In this document: positions 17,988 through 26,257 of the stretch, in pieces
Layout of the letters: each line of letters starts with the position of its first letter
Position numbering within the stretch: the stretch's first letter is position 1
Assembly: GCF_000473065.1 (NCBI RefSeq)
Contig: NZ_AXAZ01000037.1
Location: forward strand, 1,736-65,735
Length of the DNA stretch: 64,000 nt
Direction: 5' to 3'
Source: Bradyrhizobium sp. WSM1743
GTDB taxonomy: Bacteria > Pseudomonadota > Alphaproteobacteria > Rhizobiales > Xanthobacteraceae
Notes under the pieces: model-generated
Told to the model about the DNA's origin: nothing
The model's database searches: none
Seen by the model: only the letters and a program-made list of their open reading frames with translations
Position numbers and translations under genes: made by a program

Positions 17988-19063
17988 TGTCATCGACCGG
18001 CACTGGCATACAGCCCCCGCCACAGGTGATTGAAGCTGCTCGTTCGCCCGTCATGGCATCTGCCTTCGCAGCGCGAACGAAGGTGCTTCCAATTCTCGAA
18101 CTGGCATTGCTGATTGCCGCTTCGATCGCACCGCTCGTCCTGCGGGATTACATCACTGTCTATGCAACGCGAGTGCTCATCCTGTGCCTCTTCGCGTTGT
18201 CGTTCGACCTGGTGTGGGGCTATGCCGGGATATTGAGCTTGGGCCAGTCGCTGTTCTTCGGCATGGCCGGCTACGCTGTAGCGCTGCTTTCACGCGACTT
18301 CGGAGTCGAATCGATCTTTGCCGTTCTTCCGGCCGGAAGCCTGATAGGCTTGGTCGCGGCATTGTTGCTGGCAGGCTCCCTGCTGCTTGGCCGTCACCCC
18401 TCGAGTGTGGTCTTCGTTTCGCTTGGTACTATGACCGGAGCTTACGCAGCCGACCGGCTGGCTCGGGGTTCTCATTACCTTGGCGGCCAGAACGGTATCC
18501 CTTCGATCCCACCGATGACAATCGGCTCGCACGAAATGAGCGAGGGGCCAGGATTTTACTATCTGGTTCTCGCCATTCTGGTTCTGATCTACCTTATGTC
18601 GCGCTTTTTGCTGCGGTCGCAGTTCGGTCTGGCACTGGCGGGATTGCGAGAGAACGAACAGCGCATCGCCTTCTTCGGGTACAAAGTGCAACATTTGAAG
18701 GCGATCATATTCGCAATCAGCGGCGCGATCGCAGGTACTGCCGGTAGCCTCTATGCGTTTCACGAGGGCTTCGTCTGGACGAACATGCTGGGCGTGGTCA
18801 TGTCGACCCAGGTCGTGCTCTACGTCTTGTTCGGCGGCTCCGGGACATTGATCGGTGCGGTCATCGGCACCGCGATTGTTGAGGGCCTCAGCTTCTGGCT
18901 CTCCGACAATTATCGCGATATCTGGCCGATCATTCTCGGCGTTTTGCTGTTGCTCGTCATTATGTTCCGGCCCCTCGGCTTGATAAGCCTCGTGCTGGGC
19001 GAGCGGGAACGTGTAGGTCATTTCGGCCCGGGCGTGAAGGAGAAGCGCAATGCCGCTCCTTGA
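17987..19063 (+). CDS. Branched-chain-type ABC transporter permease (LivM family)
   Basis: The ATG at 17987 overlaps the upstream stop (TGATG) and lies six bases after AAGGA; an in-frame ATG at 17981 is too close to that site. The 358-residue protein has about nine or ten membrane segments. LivM hallmarks are visible: LFALSFDLVWGYAGILSLGQSLFF-type sequence near residues 65-85, GLALAGLRENEQRIAFFGY near 210, and a C-terminal IMFRPLGLIS. An N-terminal extension of about 35 polar residues precedes the first helix. It pairs with the LivH-type permease. Confidence 0.88.
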   Translation: MSSTGTGIQPPPQVIEAARSPVMASAFAARTKVLPILELALLIAASIAPLVLRDYITVYATRVLILCLFALSFDLVWGYAGILSLGQSLFFGMAGYAVALLSRDFGVESIFAVLPAGSLIGLVAALLLAGSLLLGRHPSSVVFVSLGTMTGAYAADRLARGSHYLGGQNGIPSIPPMTIGSHEMSEGPGFYYLVLAILVLIYLMSRFLLRSQFGLALAGLRENEQRIAFFGYKVQHLKAIIFAISGAIAGTAGSLYAFHEGFVWTNMLGVVMSTQVVLYVLFGGSGTLIGAVIGTAIVEGLSFWLSDNYRDIWPIILGVLLLLVIMFRPLGLISLVLGERERVGHFGPGVKEKRNAAP

Positions 19064-19784
19064 AGCCGTGGACATCTCTAAGGTCTTTGGCAAGCTCACC
19101 GCGTTGGACGGAGCAGCGCTCACCGTCGGCGAGAAAGAGTTTCATGGCCTGATCGGGCCGAACGGCTCGGGCAAGAGCACGCTGATGAAGTGTCTTGCAG
19201 GTGCGCTCGTGCCGACCCGAGGCAAGGTGACCTTCATCAATACTGACGTCACCTCGTTGACGCCGCCAGAGCGTGCGCGAGCGGGCATGAGCCTGAAATT
19301 CCAGATCACCGCCGTGCTACCGACCCTCACTCTTTACGACAACATCCTGCTCGCGCTGCAGGCCCGGTCGTCACTGCTGGATCTGGCGTTCTCGCGCAGT
19401 CGGGGACGACTGCACGAGGAGGTCATGACGATGCTTCTCCAATTCCGGCTCGCCGATCGCGCCTTTGATGCTGCGGCGACCCTTTCTCACGGGCAGCAGC
19501 AATGGTTGGAGATCGCAATGGCGCTCGCATGCCGGCCGCGCCTTCTGCTCTTGGACGAGCCGACCGGAGGCATGAGCCTGGAGGAGCGCCGCGTCACGGG
19601 CGAGTTGCTGCAGCCCATCAAGCAGCATTGCTCGCTTGTCATCGTGGAGCACGACCTGGATTTCATCCGCGACATCTGCGACCGGCTAACCGTGCTCGAT
19701 CAGGGCAAGGTTCTGGCGTCGGGGACGGTTGCCGAGATCCAGGTCAACAGAAGCGTCCAGGAGATCTATTTGCGCCGTGCCTGA
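19050..19784 (+). CDS. ABC transporter ATP-binding protein (LivG family)
   Basis: A 244-residue ATPase with Walker A GPNGSGKSTLM near residue 37, a signature motif of the form LSHGQQQWLEIAMAL, Walker B RLLLLDEPTGG and H-loop VEHDLDF. The signature has LSHGQ rather than LSGGQ, a usual LivG variant. It overlaps the upstream permease by 14 bases and the LivF-type gene by 8. It powers import together with the downstream ATPase. Confidence 0.92.
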   Translation: MPLLEAVDISKVFGKLTALDGAALTVGEKEFHGLIGPNGSGKSTLMKCLAGALVPTRGKVTFINTDVTSLTPPERARAGMSLKFQITAVLPTLTLYDNILLALQARSSLLDLAFSRSRGRLHEEVMTMLLQFRLADRAFDAAATLSHGQQQWLEIAMALACRPRLLLLDEPTGGMSLEERRVTGELLQPIKQHCSLVIVEHDLDFIRDICDRLTVLDQGKVLASGTVAEIQVNRSVQEIYLRRA

Positions 19785-20472
19785 ATTCCTCAATATCAAG
19801 CATCTCGACGCCGGCTATGGACGCAGCCAGGTCCTGTTCGGCGTCAATATGGCCGTCCCGCCGCGCGGCGGTGTGGCCGTCCTCGGCCGCAACGGAGCCG
19901 GAAAGAGCACGCTCATGAAGGCGATCGTGGGCGAACTGCCGGCATGGAAGGGCGGCGTGCAATTCAACGGCCAAGACATCGATCGCCGCCGCACTGAAGA
20001 GCGGGTGCGGGCCGGCATTGGATATGTGCCGCAAGAGCATTCAGTGTTCGCGCGCCTGTCCGTGCGCGACAATCTCGCCGTCGGATCGCTTTTGCACCGC
20101 AATGGATCGGCAGTGGACCGGGTCATGAGGATGTTTCCAAAACTCGGCCAGCGCCTGGATCAGCCGGCCGGAACGCTGTCCGGTGGCGAGCGCAAGATGC
20201 TCGCAATCGCCCGCGCGATGCTCGGAAACCCTAAGCTCCTCCTGCTGGATGAGCCGACCGAGGGTGTCTGGATCGGCGTCATCGAGGAGATCACCGAGCG
20301 CTTGATCGAACTAGCCAGAGAGATCGCCATCATCATCGTCGAGCAACATCTCGATCTCGCAATGCGTGTCGCGGAGCACGCCTATGTGCTCGATCGCGGC
20401 CGTGTCGCGCTGTCGGGCCCGTCGCAACAGCTGCGCGACGACCCGCGGCTGTTGACGTATCTAGCGCCCTAG
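19777..20472 (+). CDS. ABC transporter ATP-binding protein (LivF family)
   Basis: The start is the GTG at 19777, inside the end of the LivG-type gene, because similarity begins at PEFLNIKHLDAGYG. The 231-residue protein has Walker A GRNGAGKSTLMK, Q-loop YVPQEHSVF, signature LSGGERKMLAIARAM and Walker B KLLLLDEPTEG followed by VWIGVIEEI. LivF proteins normally read GLAPxIVEEI at that position; the WIG substitution in the D-loop is unusual but need not abolish activity. It completes the five-gene transporter. Confidence 0.9.
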   Translation: MPEFLNIKHLDAGYGRSQVLFGVNMAVPPRGGVAVLGRNGAGKSTLMKAIVGELPAWKGGVQFNGQDIDRRRTEERVRAGIGYVPQEHSVFARLSVRDNLAVGSLLHRNGSAVDRVMRMFPKLGQRLDQPAGTLSGGERKMLAIARAMLGNPKLLLLDEPTEGVWIGVIEEITERLIELAREIAIIIVEQHLDLAMRVAEHAYVLDRGRVALSGPSQQLRDDPRLLTYLAP

Positions 20473-20547
20473 AGGCGTCCCGCTGCCATCTCAAGCCCGA
20501 AAGATGGCGCGTTGAAGTTCCTTGAGATGACTGAACAGAGAGAGACG

Positions 20548-21804
20548 ATGTCCAAAACCATGAGTGATTTTGTGAATGCGTGCCAAGTCATCGATGTCCA
20601 TGAACATCACATGCCCGAGGTCGCACATAGCAGGGACGTGAATCTTTTAAAACTGTTCCAACAGAGCTATGCGGCTTGGACGAGCCACGTGTTGCCATCC
20701 GAGCCCAAGGCGACGGGCGATATGTTATCTACCGCTACCGAGCCAACCACCTGGGAGGCCCTTGCTCCGTTCCTGGAGAGCAGCGGCTCAAATGCATTCG
20801 TTCGTAACCTCACCGGCGGTATCGCCGAGCTTTACGGCTTCGCCGAGACCGGCATCACGCGCGACAACTGGGAGGCGGTAGACGCCTCAGTGCGCTTGCG
20901 CCACAAGGAGGCGACATGGCCAAGTGAAGTGATTAGGCGCGCCGCCATCGGGAGGATCGTAACGGACCCTTTTCTCGATCCGTTAATGGATCCGCGCCCG
21001 GTCCTTGGGCAAAGTTACGATGCGGTCCTGCGGATCAACGCATTCGCGCTCGGCTGGCACCCCGAATCCCGCGACCATAATGGAAATTGCGGCCATACGT
21101 TGCTGCGGCGCCTCGGCATAGAGGTGAAAACCTTCGAGGATTATTGCGACGCGATCCGCGAGCTCGTAGCCGGCTGCGCCCGGCGCAATCACGTTGCGCT
21201 CAAAAACGCGCTCGCCTATGACCGGGATCTAAGCTTTGACGAACCGAACGAGGAGCTGGCTCGGCAGGCCTGGGGACAAAGGTCTCCATCCCCTGCGGCG
21301 CGCAAGGCGTTCTGCGACTTCGTCGTCGACTTGCTTTGTCAACTCGCAGGCGAGGCCGACCTGCCAGTCCAAACTCACCTCGGAACGGCAATCATAAGCG
21401 GCTCCCATCCGCTACGTATGACCGGGTTGATTGAGCGTCATCCTCGGACGCGCTTTCTGCTGATGCATTTGGCCTATCCCTGGAGCCGGGACTTGTTGGG
21501 CATGGCCTTTGTGTATCGAAATGTCTGGCTTGATTTGTGCTGGTCTTTTCTGTTGAGCCCGTCACATTTCAAGCTCGCTCTGCACGAGGCTATTGAAGTC
21601 TTGCCCGATGAATCGCGAATGATGATCGGAGGAGATTGTCTTCACGTCGAGGAGACGTTTGCCGCGATACAGGGCGCACGCCGGCTCATCGGCGAGGTTC
21701 TGAACGAAAAAGTCGCGAGCGGTTACTTTCGGTCTCGAGACGCAGAGCGCTTGGCGGTCAGAATTCTTGGCGAGAACGCGAGGGAGTTTTTCAGACTGTC
21801 CTGA
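20548..21804 (+). CDS. Amidohydrolase-superfamily protein
   Basis: A 418-residue metal-dependent hydrolase. The N-terminal metal motif VIDVHEHHMPE supplies HxH; QTHLGTAI, HLAYPWSRD and GGDCLHVEE supply the later His and the catalytic Asp typical of the superfamily. The start at 20548 follows a GAGAGA stretch, but ATGs at 20512 and 20527 are also possible. It lies between the transporter and the second binding-protein gene on the same strand. It may therefore hydrolyse the imported compound. Overall it resembles glucuronate-isomerase-like or aminocarboxymuconate-decarboxylase-like amidohydrolases; the precise reaction is unknown. Confidence 0.8.
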   Translation: MSKTMSDFVNACQVIDVHEHHMPEVAHSRDVNLLKLFQQSYAAWTSHVLPSEPKATGDMLSTATEPTTWEALAPFLESSGSNAFVRNLTGGIAELYGFAETGITRDNWEAVDASVRLRHKEATWPSEVIRRAAIGRIVTDPFLDPLMDPRPVLGQSYDAVLRINAFALGWHPESRDHNGNCGHTLLRRLGIEVKTFEDYCDAIRELVAGCARRNHVALKNALAYDRDLSFDEPNEELARQAWGQRSPSPAARKAFCDFVVDLLCQLAGEADLPVQTHLGTAIISGSHPLRMTGLIERHPRTRFLLMHLAYPWSRDLLGMAFVYRNVWLDLCWSFLLSPSHFKLALHEAIEVLPDESRMMIGGDCLHVEETFAAIQGARRLIGEVLNEKVASGYFRSRDAERLAVRILGENAREFFRLS

Positions 21805-21954
21805 TTGCTGCACTTCGTTACGCGATTTTACCCAAAGTTGAGCCGAAGAGCCCGCTCGAAACGGAAAAATGACGGATAGTTTTCCGGTTACCGCGCCCCG
21901 CGGGAAGGAGCAGGGCGCGTGGAGCTCGGCCATGAGCCAAGGGAGGTCAGTTCG

Positions 21955-23175
21955 ATGCTGAATGATCACCGACAACTCAGCCGCCGCCGCTTTCTCGGCA
22001 ATTTCGCCTTTGCGTCTGCGGCCATTGCGGCCGGCCCGGGCAGCTGGGTGATCCGTCCTGACTGGGCCAACGCTGCCGAAGGCCCGATCAGAATTGGCAT
22101 TGCGACCGACCTTACGGGGGCACTCGGCTTTGCCGGGAATACCGACGCCAATGTCGCTCGCATGGTCGCGAGCGAGATCAACGAGAACGGCGGTCTCTTG
22201 GGGCGCCCGATCGAGCTCCTGATCGAGGACACCGCGTCCAACGAGTCCGTTGCTGTTGGCAATGTCCGCAAGCTGGTTCAACGAGACAAGGTCGACCTGG
22301 TGCTCGGCGGCATTGCGAGCTCGATGCGCAACGCCATCAAGGACATCATCATCTCTCGTGGCAAAACGCTCTACATCTATCCGCAGGCCTACGAGGGCAG
22401 GGAGTGCACGCCCTATCTGTTTTGCACCGGGCCGGTACCGGCGCAGAATTGCGACCGGTTCATTCCGTGGTTGATCAAGAACGGTGGCAGACGCTTCGCG
22501 CTGCCTGGATCGAACTACGTCTGGCCGCAAACAATCAATGCCTATGCGCGTAAGGTGATCGAGAGCAGCGGCGGGGAGGTGGTGTTCGAGGAGTACTACC
22601 CGCTTGACCAGATCGATTTTTCATCAACCGTGAGCCGCATCACGTCCAACAAGGTAGACGTGGTATTCAACAGCGTCATTCCCCCGGGCGTCGGCTCGTT
22701 CTTCAAACAGCTTTATGAAGCGGGCTTTTCCAGGAATGGGGGACAGCTGGGCTGCGTGTACTATGACGAGAACACGCTCGAGATGAACCAGGCTCACGAG
22801 ATCGAAGGCCTCGCCAGCAGCCTCGACTATTACAAGGCGCTCGCGGTGGAAGATCCGGTGAGCGCCAAAATTCAGTCGGCCTACGAAAAGCAGTTTCCTG
22901 GCAAGTTCCGGTTCTCAGCAGGTAGTGCTGCGACCGGCACTTATCGAGGCCTGAAGCTGTGGGAAGCCGCAGTGAGGGAAGCCGGTACAATTAACCGCGA
23001 GGCCGTCGCTGCCGCGCTTGACCACGCCAAGATTGCGCAAGGGCCTGGCGGGCCGGCGGAGATGGTGCCGGGCAAGCGCCACTGCAGGATGAACATGTAC
23101 ATTGGCGTGGCAAAGGCCGGCCAATACGAGATTGTCGCCCGTAGCGCCGGCCCGGTCGAGCCGAAGGAGTGTTGA
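21955..23175 (+). CDS. ABC transporter substrate-binding protein, copy 2
   Basis: A 406-residue paralogue of the protein at 16767-17987, about 89% identical by eye along the whole length including the Tat signal (RQLSRRRFLGNFAFASAA). The start at 21955 is eight bases after GGGAGG. Differences are scattered, with small clusters after NVARM, at NAIVPPG/NSVIPPG and in the IYPEGYEG/IYPQAYEG loop that may line the ligand site. No permease or ATPase accompanies it, so it presumably uses the upstream LivHMGF set. It may widen ligand range. Confidence 0.88.
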   Translation: MLNDHRQLSRRRFLGNFAFASAAIAAGPGSWVIRPDWANAAEGPIRIGIATDLTGALGFAGNTDANVARMVASEINENGGLLGRPIELLIEDTASNESVAVGNVRKLVQRDKVDLVLGGIASSMRNAIKDIIISRGKTLYIYPQAYEGRECTPYLFCTGPVPAQNCDRFIPWLIKNGGRRFALPGSNYVWPQTINAYARKVIESSGGEVVFEEYYPLDQIDFSSTVSRITSNKVDVVFNSVIPPGVGSFFKQLYEAGFSRNGGQLGCVYYDENTLEMNQAHEIEGLASSLDYYKALAVEDPVSAKIQSAYEKQFPGKFRFSAGSAATGTYRGLKLWEAAVREAGTINREAVAAALDHAKIAQGPGGPAEMVPGKRHCRMNMYIGVAKAGQYEIVARSAGPVEPKEC

Positions 23176-23233
23176 ATGCCGCATGTTGCGCGGGGGAGCT
23201 TCGCCGGCGCCGCGTCCGAGCTGATCGCGGGGG

Positions 23234-24016
23234 CTACTTCCCGCGATAGTTCGGCGGCCTCTTCTCAAAGAAGGCGTTCATTCCCTCCTTCTGGTCAGCT
23301 GTGCTGAACGCAAAGCGGATCGCTTGCCGCTCAAACTCGAGCCCCGCATCCAGCGTGGTCTGAAACGCGGCGAGAACGGCCGCTTTGGCAAGTTCAGCCG
23401 AGCGGGGAGGCTTTTGCGCGATCAGATCGGCTATTTCGAGCGCTCGCGTCTGCGCCCTGCCGCTTTCGACAACTTCCGCCACAAGACCGGCCTGCATCGC
23501 ACTCCGCGCCGTGATGGATTGGCCGCTCAGGATCATCAGCATGGCCAGTGATTTGCCAGCCACGCGTGTTAGCCTCTGCGTCGCGCCGTCGCCGGGCAAT
23601 ATCCCGATGTTGATCTCGGGCTGCCCAAATACCGCCCCTTCACCTGCTATCACGATGTCCGCGAGCAGCGCCAATTCGTGGCCGCCGCCGAAGCAAATAC
23701 CCTCGACTGCGGCAATGAGAGGCTTGGGGAAATTGGCGACATCCCGCCAGGCAGAACGTCGGGTGGAATTGTCGATTGCCTCAAAGCCGCGCTCCCGCAT
23801 CTCCTTGATGTCGGCTCCGGCAGAGAAGAACGCATCGCTGCCACAAAGCACGACACAGCGGACATCCTCATCGAGTGCGGCACGGCGTAAAGTGGCGCCA
23901 AGCTCCACGATCAGCTCGTTGCTCAAGGCGTTTCGTTTTGATGTCCTATTCAGCGCCAATAGGCGCACGTGGGGCGCGACAGACGTCGCAAGGATGAGAT
24001 CGGACGACTTGGTCAT
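23234..24016 (-). CDS. Enoyl-CoA hydratase/isomerase family protein
   Basis: The start MTKSSDLI at 24016 is preceded by AGGAGAA; the open frame extends 33 bases further without a ribosome binding site. The 260-residue crotonase-fold enzyme has the oxyanion-hole segments FFSAGADIKEM near residue 63 and ICFGGGHELAL near 105. The catalytic region is PEINIGILPGDGATQRL. It hydrates or isomerises a 2-enoyl-CoA. An operator palindrome at 24058-24072 lies 42 bases upstream, which ties it to the LacI regulon with the permease and CoA-transferase. It is convergent with the second binding-protein gene. Together with the CoA-transferase it suggests a CoA-thioester route. Confidence 0.88.
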   Translation of the reverse strand: MTKSSDLILATSVAPHVRLLALNRTSKRNALSNELIVELGATLRRAALDEDVRCVVLCGSDAFFSAGADIKEMRERGFEAIDNSTRRSAWRDVANFPKPLIAAVEGICFGGGHELALLADIVIAGEGAVFGQPEINIGILPGDGATQRLTRVAGKSLAMLMILSGQSITARSAMQAGLVAEVVESGRAQTRALEIADLIAQKPPRSAELAKAAVLAAFQTTLDAGLEFERQAIRFAFSTADQKEGMNAFFEKRPPNYRGK

Positions 24017-24057
24017 AGAGCGGTTCTCCTGAAGGAATATGAGAACCACGCCTTAAA

Positions 24058-24072
24058 ATGAAATCGATTTCG
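24058..24072. promoter_or_regulatory. LacI-type operator 1
   Basis: TGAAATCGATTTCG contains the perfect 12-base palindrome GAAATCGATTTC (24060-24071). It lies 42 bases upstream of the enoyl-CoA hydratase start, in its leader or promoter. The same core occurs at 24224 and 30347. The size and central CG match LacI-family operators. Confidence 0.72.
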
Positions 24073-24191
24073 TAGCAATAAGCCTTCTTGGAGCCTGTTT
24101 TTGGCTGTTCGTCTCCCGCAGCCCCGACGGACCCGCGCTCAAGGCGGCGCTGACGGTAAGCGGCGAGGCAGCCCTAACTGCTGAAATCGGC

Positions 24192-24220
24192 TTGACTCCG
24201 TGGTTCCGAATGCGTATTGA
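24192..24220 (+). promoter_or_regulatory. Sigma70-like promoter for MHS permease
   Basis: TTGACT at 24192-24197, a 17-base spacer and TATTGA at 24215-24220 form a good vegetative promoter reading rightward. The operator at 24224-24237 begins four bases after the -10, so bound repressor would cover the start site. A half-site CTGAAATCG lies at 24181-24189, just upstream of the -35. Confidence 0.65.
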
Positions 24221-24223
24221 CGT

Positions 24224-24237
24224 TGAAATCGATTTCA
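24224..24237. promoter_or_regulatory. LacI-type operator 2
   Basis: TGAAATCGATTTCA is a perfect 14-base palindrome placed immediately downstream of the rightward promoter. A further AGAAATCG half-site follows. The promoter-plus-operator layout matches that before the CoA-transferase at 30318-30361. Confidence 0.75.
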
Positions 24238-24241
24238 GAAA

Positions 24242-24730
24242 TCGTACGTAGAACTACGCGATACTGCGGGAAACCGGAAGCATGCGACCGGCGAGAGTGG
24301 GTCGCATCTGAAAGATCTCACTGACGATGCGACGGGTCTTGTGACGCCGCGCTGTCCAATAAGAACATCAGCTTCTTCAGAAGCGCGCTTAGAGCAACAG
24401 GAGGAAGGCTAGCCATGCGAATGGCACGGAATCTCGCGCGCGCTTTATGCGAGCTGCCGCGCAAGTCGGAAGCAACGGTGGAGGCGTCCTGCGCCACTGG
24501 GCTCGTGCAATGGCCGCTCGTGAGGCGAGGCCCACAAATCCCTGAAGCCAGGCGGGCTTTTCGCCGGCATCCCGAACACCTTTTGCGCCTGCGCTTCCGC
24601 GGTCCGGCCTGCTCAAGGCCGTCGCTCTCGTAGACCCCCGTCGCGGCGGGCGCAGTTGAGCCGACGAGCGGCTGCTCGTTCTCGCGCGACCCGCAATATC
24701 ATTAACGTCATCATTAGAGCCCGAGGACCC
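24242..24730 (+). other. Long leader of the MHS permease transcript
   Basis: About 490 bases separate the operator-controlled promoter from the permease start. Short plus-strand frames such as 24415-24633 are rich in Arg and Ala and resemble no family. The long minus-strand frame that crosses the area looks like a shadow. The leader might hold a regulatory RNA or a small decayed gene. I see nothing specific. Confidence 0.4.
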
Positions 24731-26056
24731 ATGAACATCATTGCTCAGCCCAGCGCTGTCCCCATCCAGCTTGACAAGCAAACTGCCAATAAGCGGATGA
24801 CCGCCGGCCTTGGAGGAGGGGTGGCGCTGGAGTGGTACGACTGGAATGTCTACGGCGTAATGGCAGCGTTTCTCTCGCCGCACTTCTTCCCTTCCGATGA
24901 TCCCACCACCTCGCTGCTGGCGGGACTGGCCGTGTACGGGGCGGGCTTTTGCGCTCGACCGCTGGGCGCTGTTTTGCTGGGGCCGGTCGCAGATCGCATC
25001 AGCCACAAGCGCGTGATGCTGATCTCGGTCACGGCCATGGCGGTTTGCTCGCTTTTGATATCCTTGTTGCCCACCTACAAGGACCTCGGCGTCACGGCGG
25101 CCATAGCGCTGCTGATCATGCGGCTGATTCAGGGGCTTGCCACAGGCGCTGAAGCTGGTGTCGCCAACGCCATTGCAATTGAACTGGCGCCACCTGGAAA
25201 GGAGGGACACTACCTTGGTCTGATCGGCGGCACATTCATCCAGTTGGGAAACCTCGGATCCAGCCTGGTTGCCTTCCTGGTGAGCGCCTCGGTCGCACCT
25301 GAAGCCATGCGCGAGTGGGCCTGGCGTATACCCTTTGCGGTTGGTGGCGTGCTGGGCCTTTTGATCATCTATCTGCGCACGACGGTGCCGGAAACCTTGA
25401 TCAATCGAGCCATGCATCGCCAAGACGAGTCTTCGCGCATTCAGGAAACGACTGGCGGTGTGTGGAAAACGCTATGGAGCGTCCGCCTTTCGCTGCTCGC
25501 CGTCATCCTGGTGATCGGGTCGGTGCAGATCGCCAACTATGCCTGGAACACCGGTCTGCCCAACATGGCTAACACGGTCTTCAAGGAGAACAGCACGTAT
25601 GTGTACGGGATCATGACGCTGATGGTCCTGATCTGGATGTCAACGGCGCCTCTTGTCGGCACTTTCGCGGACAAGGTGCGACCCTCGCGCGCGTTCACGC
25701 TGCTGCGCCTGTTGCTCATCCCATGCTTCTTCCTGACACTGCTCTATTCGGAAAAGGGCATCGTCACGTTCTTCTTTGTCACCGTGTTCGGCGGCGCGAT
25801 CGTAGGCTTCAACATGGCCCTCTATAACTTCATCGCCACCACGCTGATGCCGCGCGCCGTGCGGACCACCGGAGTGGCTCTCGGCTATGCGCTCGGCGTC
25901 TCTCTGTTTGGCGGGACGTCACCCTATCTGCTGGTCTGGTTGCAACGCGAGCACATCGCCTGGATGTTTCCGGTCTACGGATCGTTGATCGCGCTCCTGA
26001 GCGTGCTGGTCTACCAGATCGCCAAGAAGCGCGGTCGTCTCTACATCGGTGAATGA
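24731..26056 (+). CDS. MFS permease, metabolite:H+ symporter family (KgtP/ProP-like)
   Basis: A 441-residue inner-membrane protein with 12 predicted segments. Metabolite:H+ symporter landmarks are clear: ALEWYDWNVYGVMAAF at the first helix, RPLGAVLLGPVADRISHKRV between helices 2 and 3, LIQGLATGAEAGVANAIAIE near residue 135 and TVPET at the central loop. The family takes up dicarboxylates, 2-oxoglutarate, shikimate and betaine. The start at 24731 follows GAGGA closely. It lies under an operator-controlled promoter and is followed by the CehA-like gene. It probably imports the same acid that the downstream enzymes process. Confidence 0.9.
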   Translation: MNIIAQPSAVPIQLDKQTANKRMTAGLGGGVALEWYDWNVYGVMAAFLSPHFFPSDDPTTSLLAGLAVYGAGFCARPLGAVLLGPVADRISHKRVMLISVTAMAVCSLLISLLPTYKDLGVTAAIALLIMRLIQGLATGAEAGVANAIAIELAPPGKEGHYLGLIGGTFIQLGNLGSSLVAFLVSASVAPEAMREWAWRIPFAVGGVLGLLIIYLRTTVPETLINRAMHRQDESSRIQETTGGVWKTLWSVRLSLLAVILVIGSVQIANYAWNTGLPNMANTVFKENSTYVYGIMTLMVLIWMSTAPLVGTFADKVRPSRAFTLLRLLLIPCFFLTLLYSEKGIVTFFFVTVFGGAIVGFNMALYNFIATTLMPRAVRTTGVALGYALGVSLFGGTSPYLLVWLQREHIAWMFPVYGSLIALLSVLVYQIAKKRGRLYIGE

Positions 26057-26257
26057 ACACGCTCTGCCCCTGCGCTTCGCCGTGCCCGCGACGGACGCAA
26101 AGCGTCCACGTCAGGTGCAAAACATAAGAGCTCGCGCGTATCTCTTCATGCTGGGCATGAGCATGGGGTCGGCGCAAGCGTCCTTGCGCGAGCAGTCATT
26201 CACAACAAACAAAGAATGCTTGCGAGGCACTGAGTTGCTGAAACTGGAGTCCGAAGC

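Noticed and set aside
24389..25423. 344-codon minus-strand frame
   Set aside because: It runs antisense to the leader and first third of the permease; rich in Gln, Arg and His, typical of an antisense shadow.
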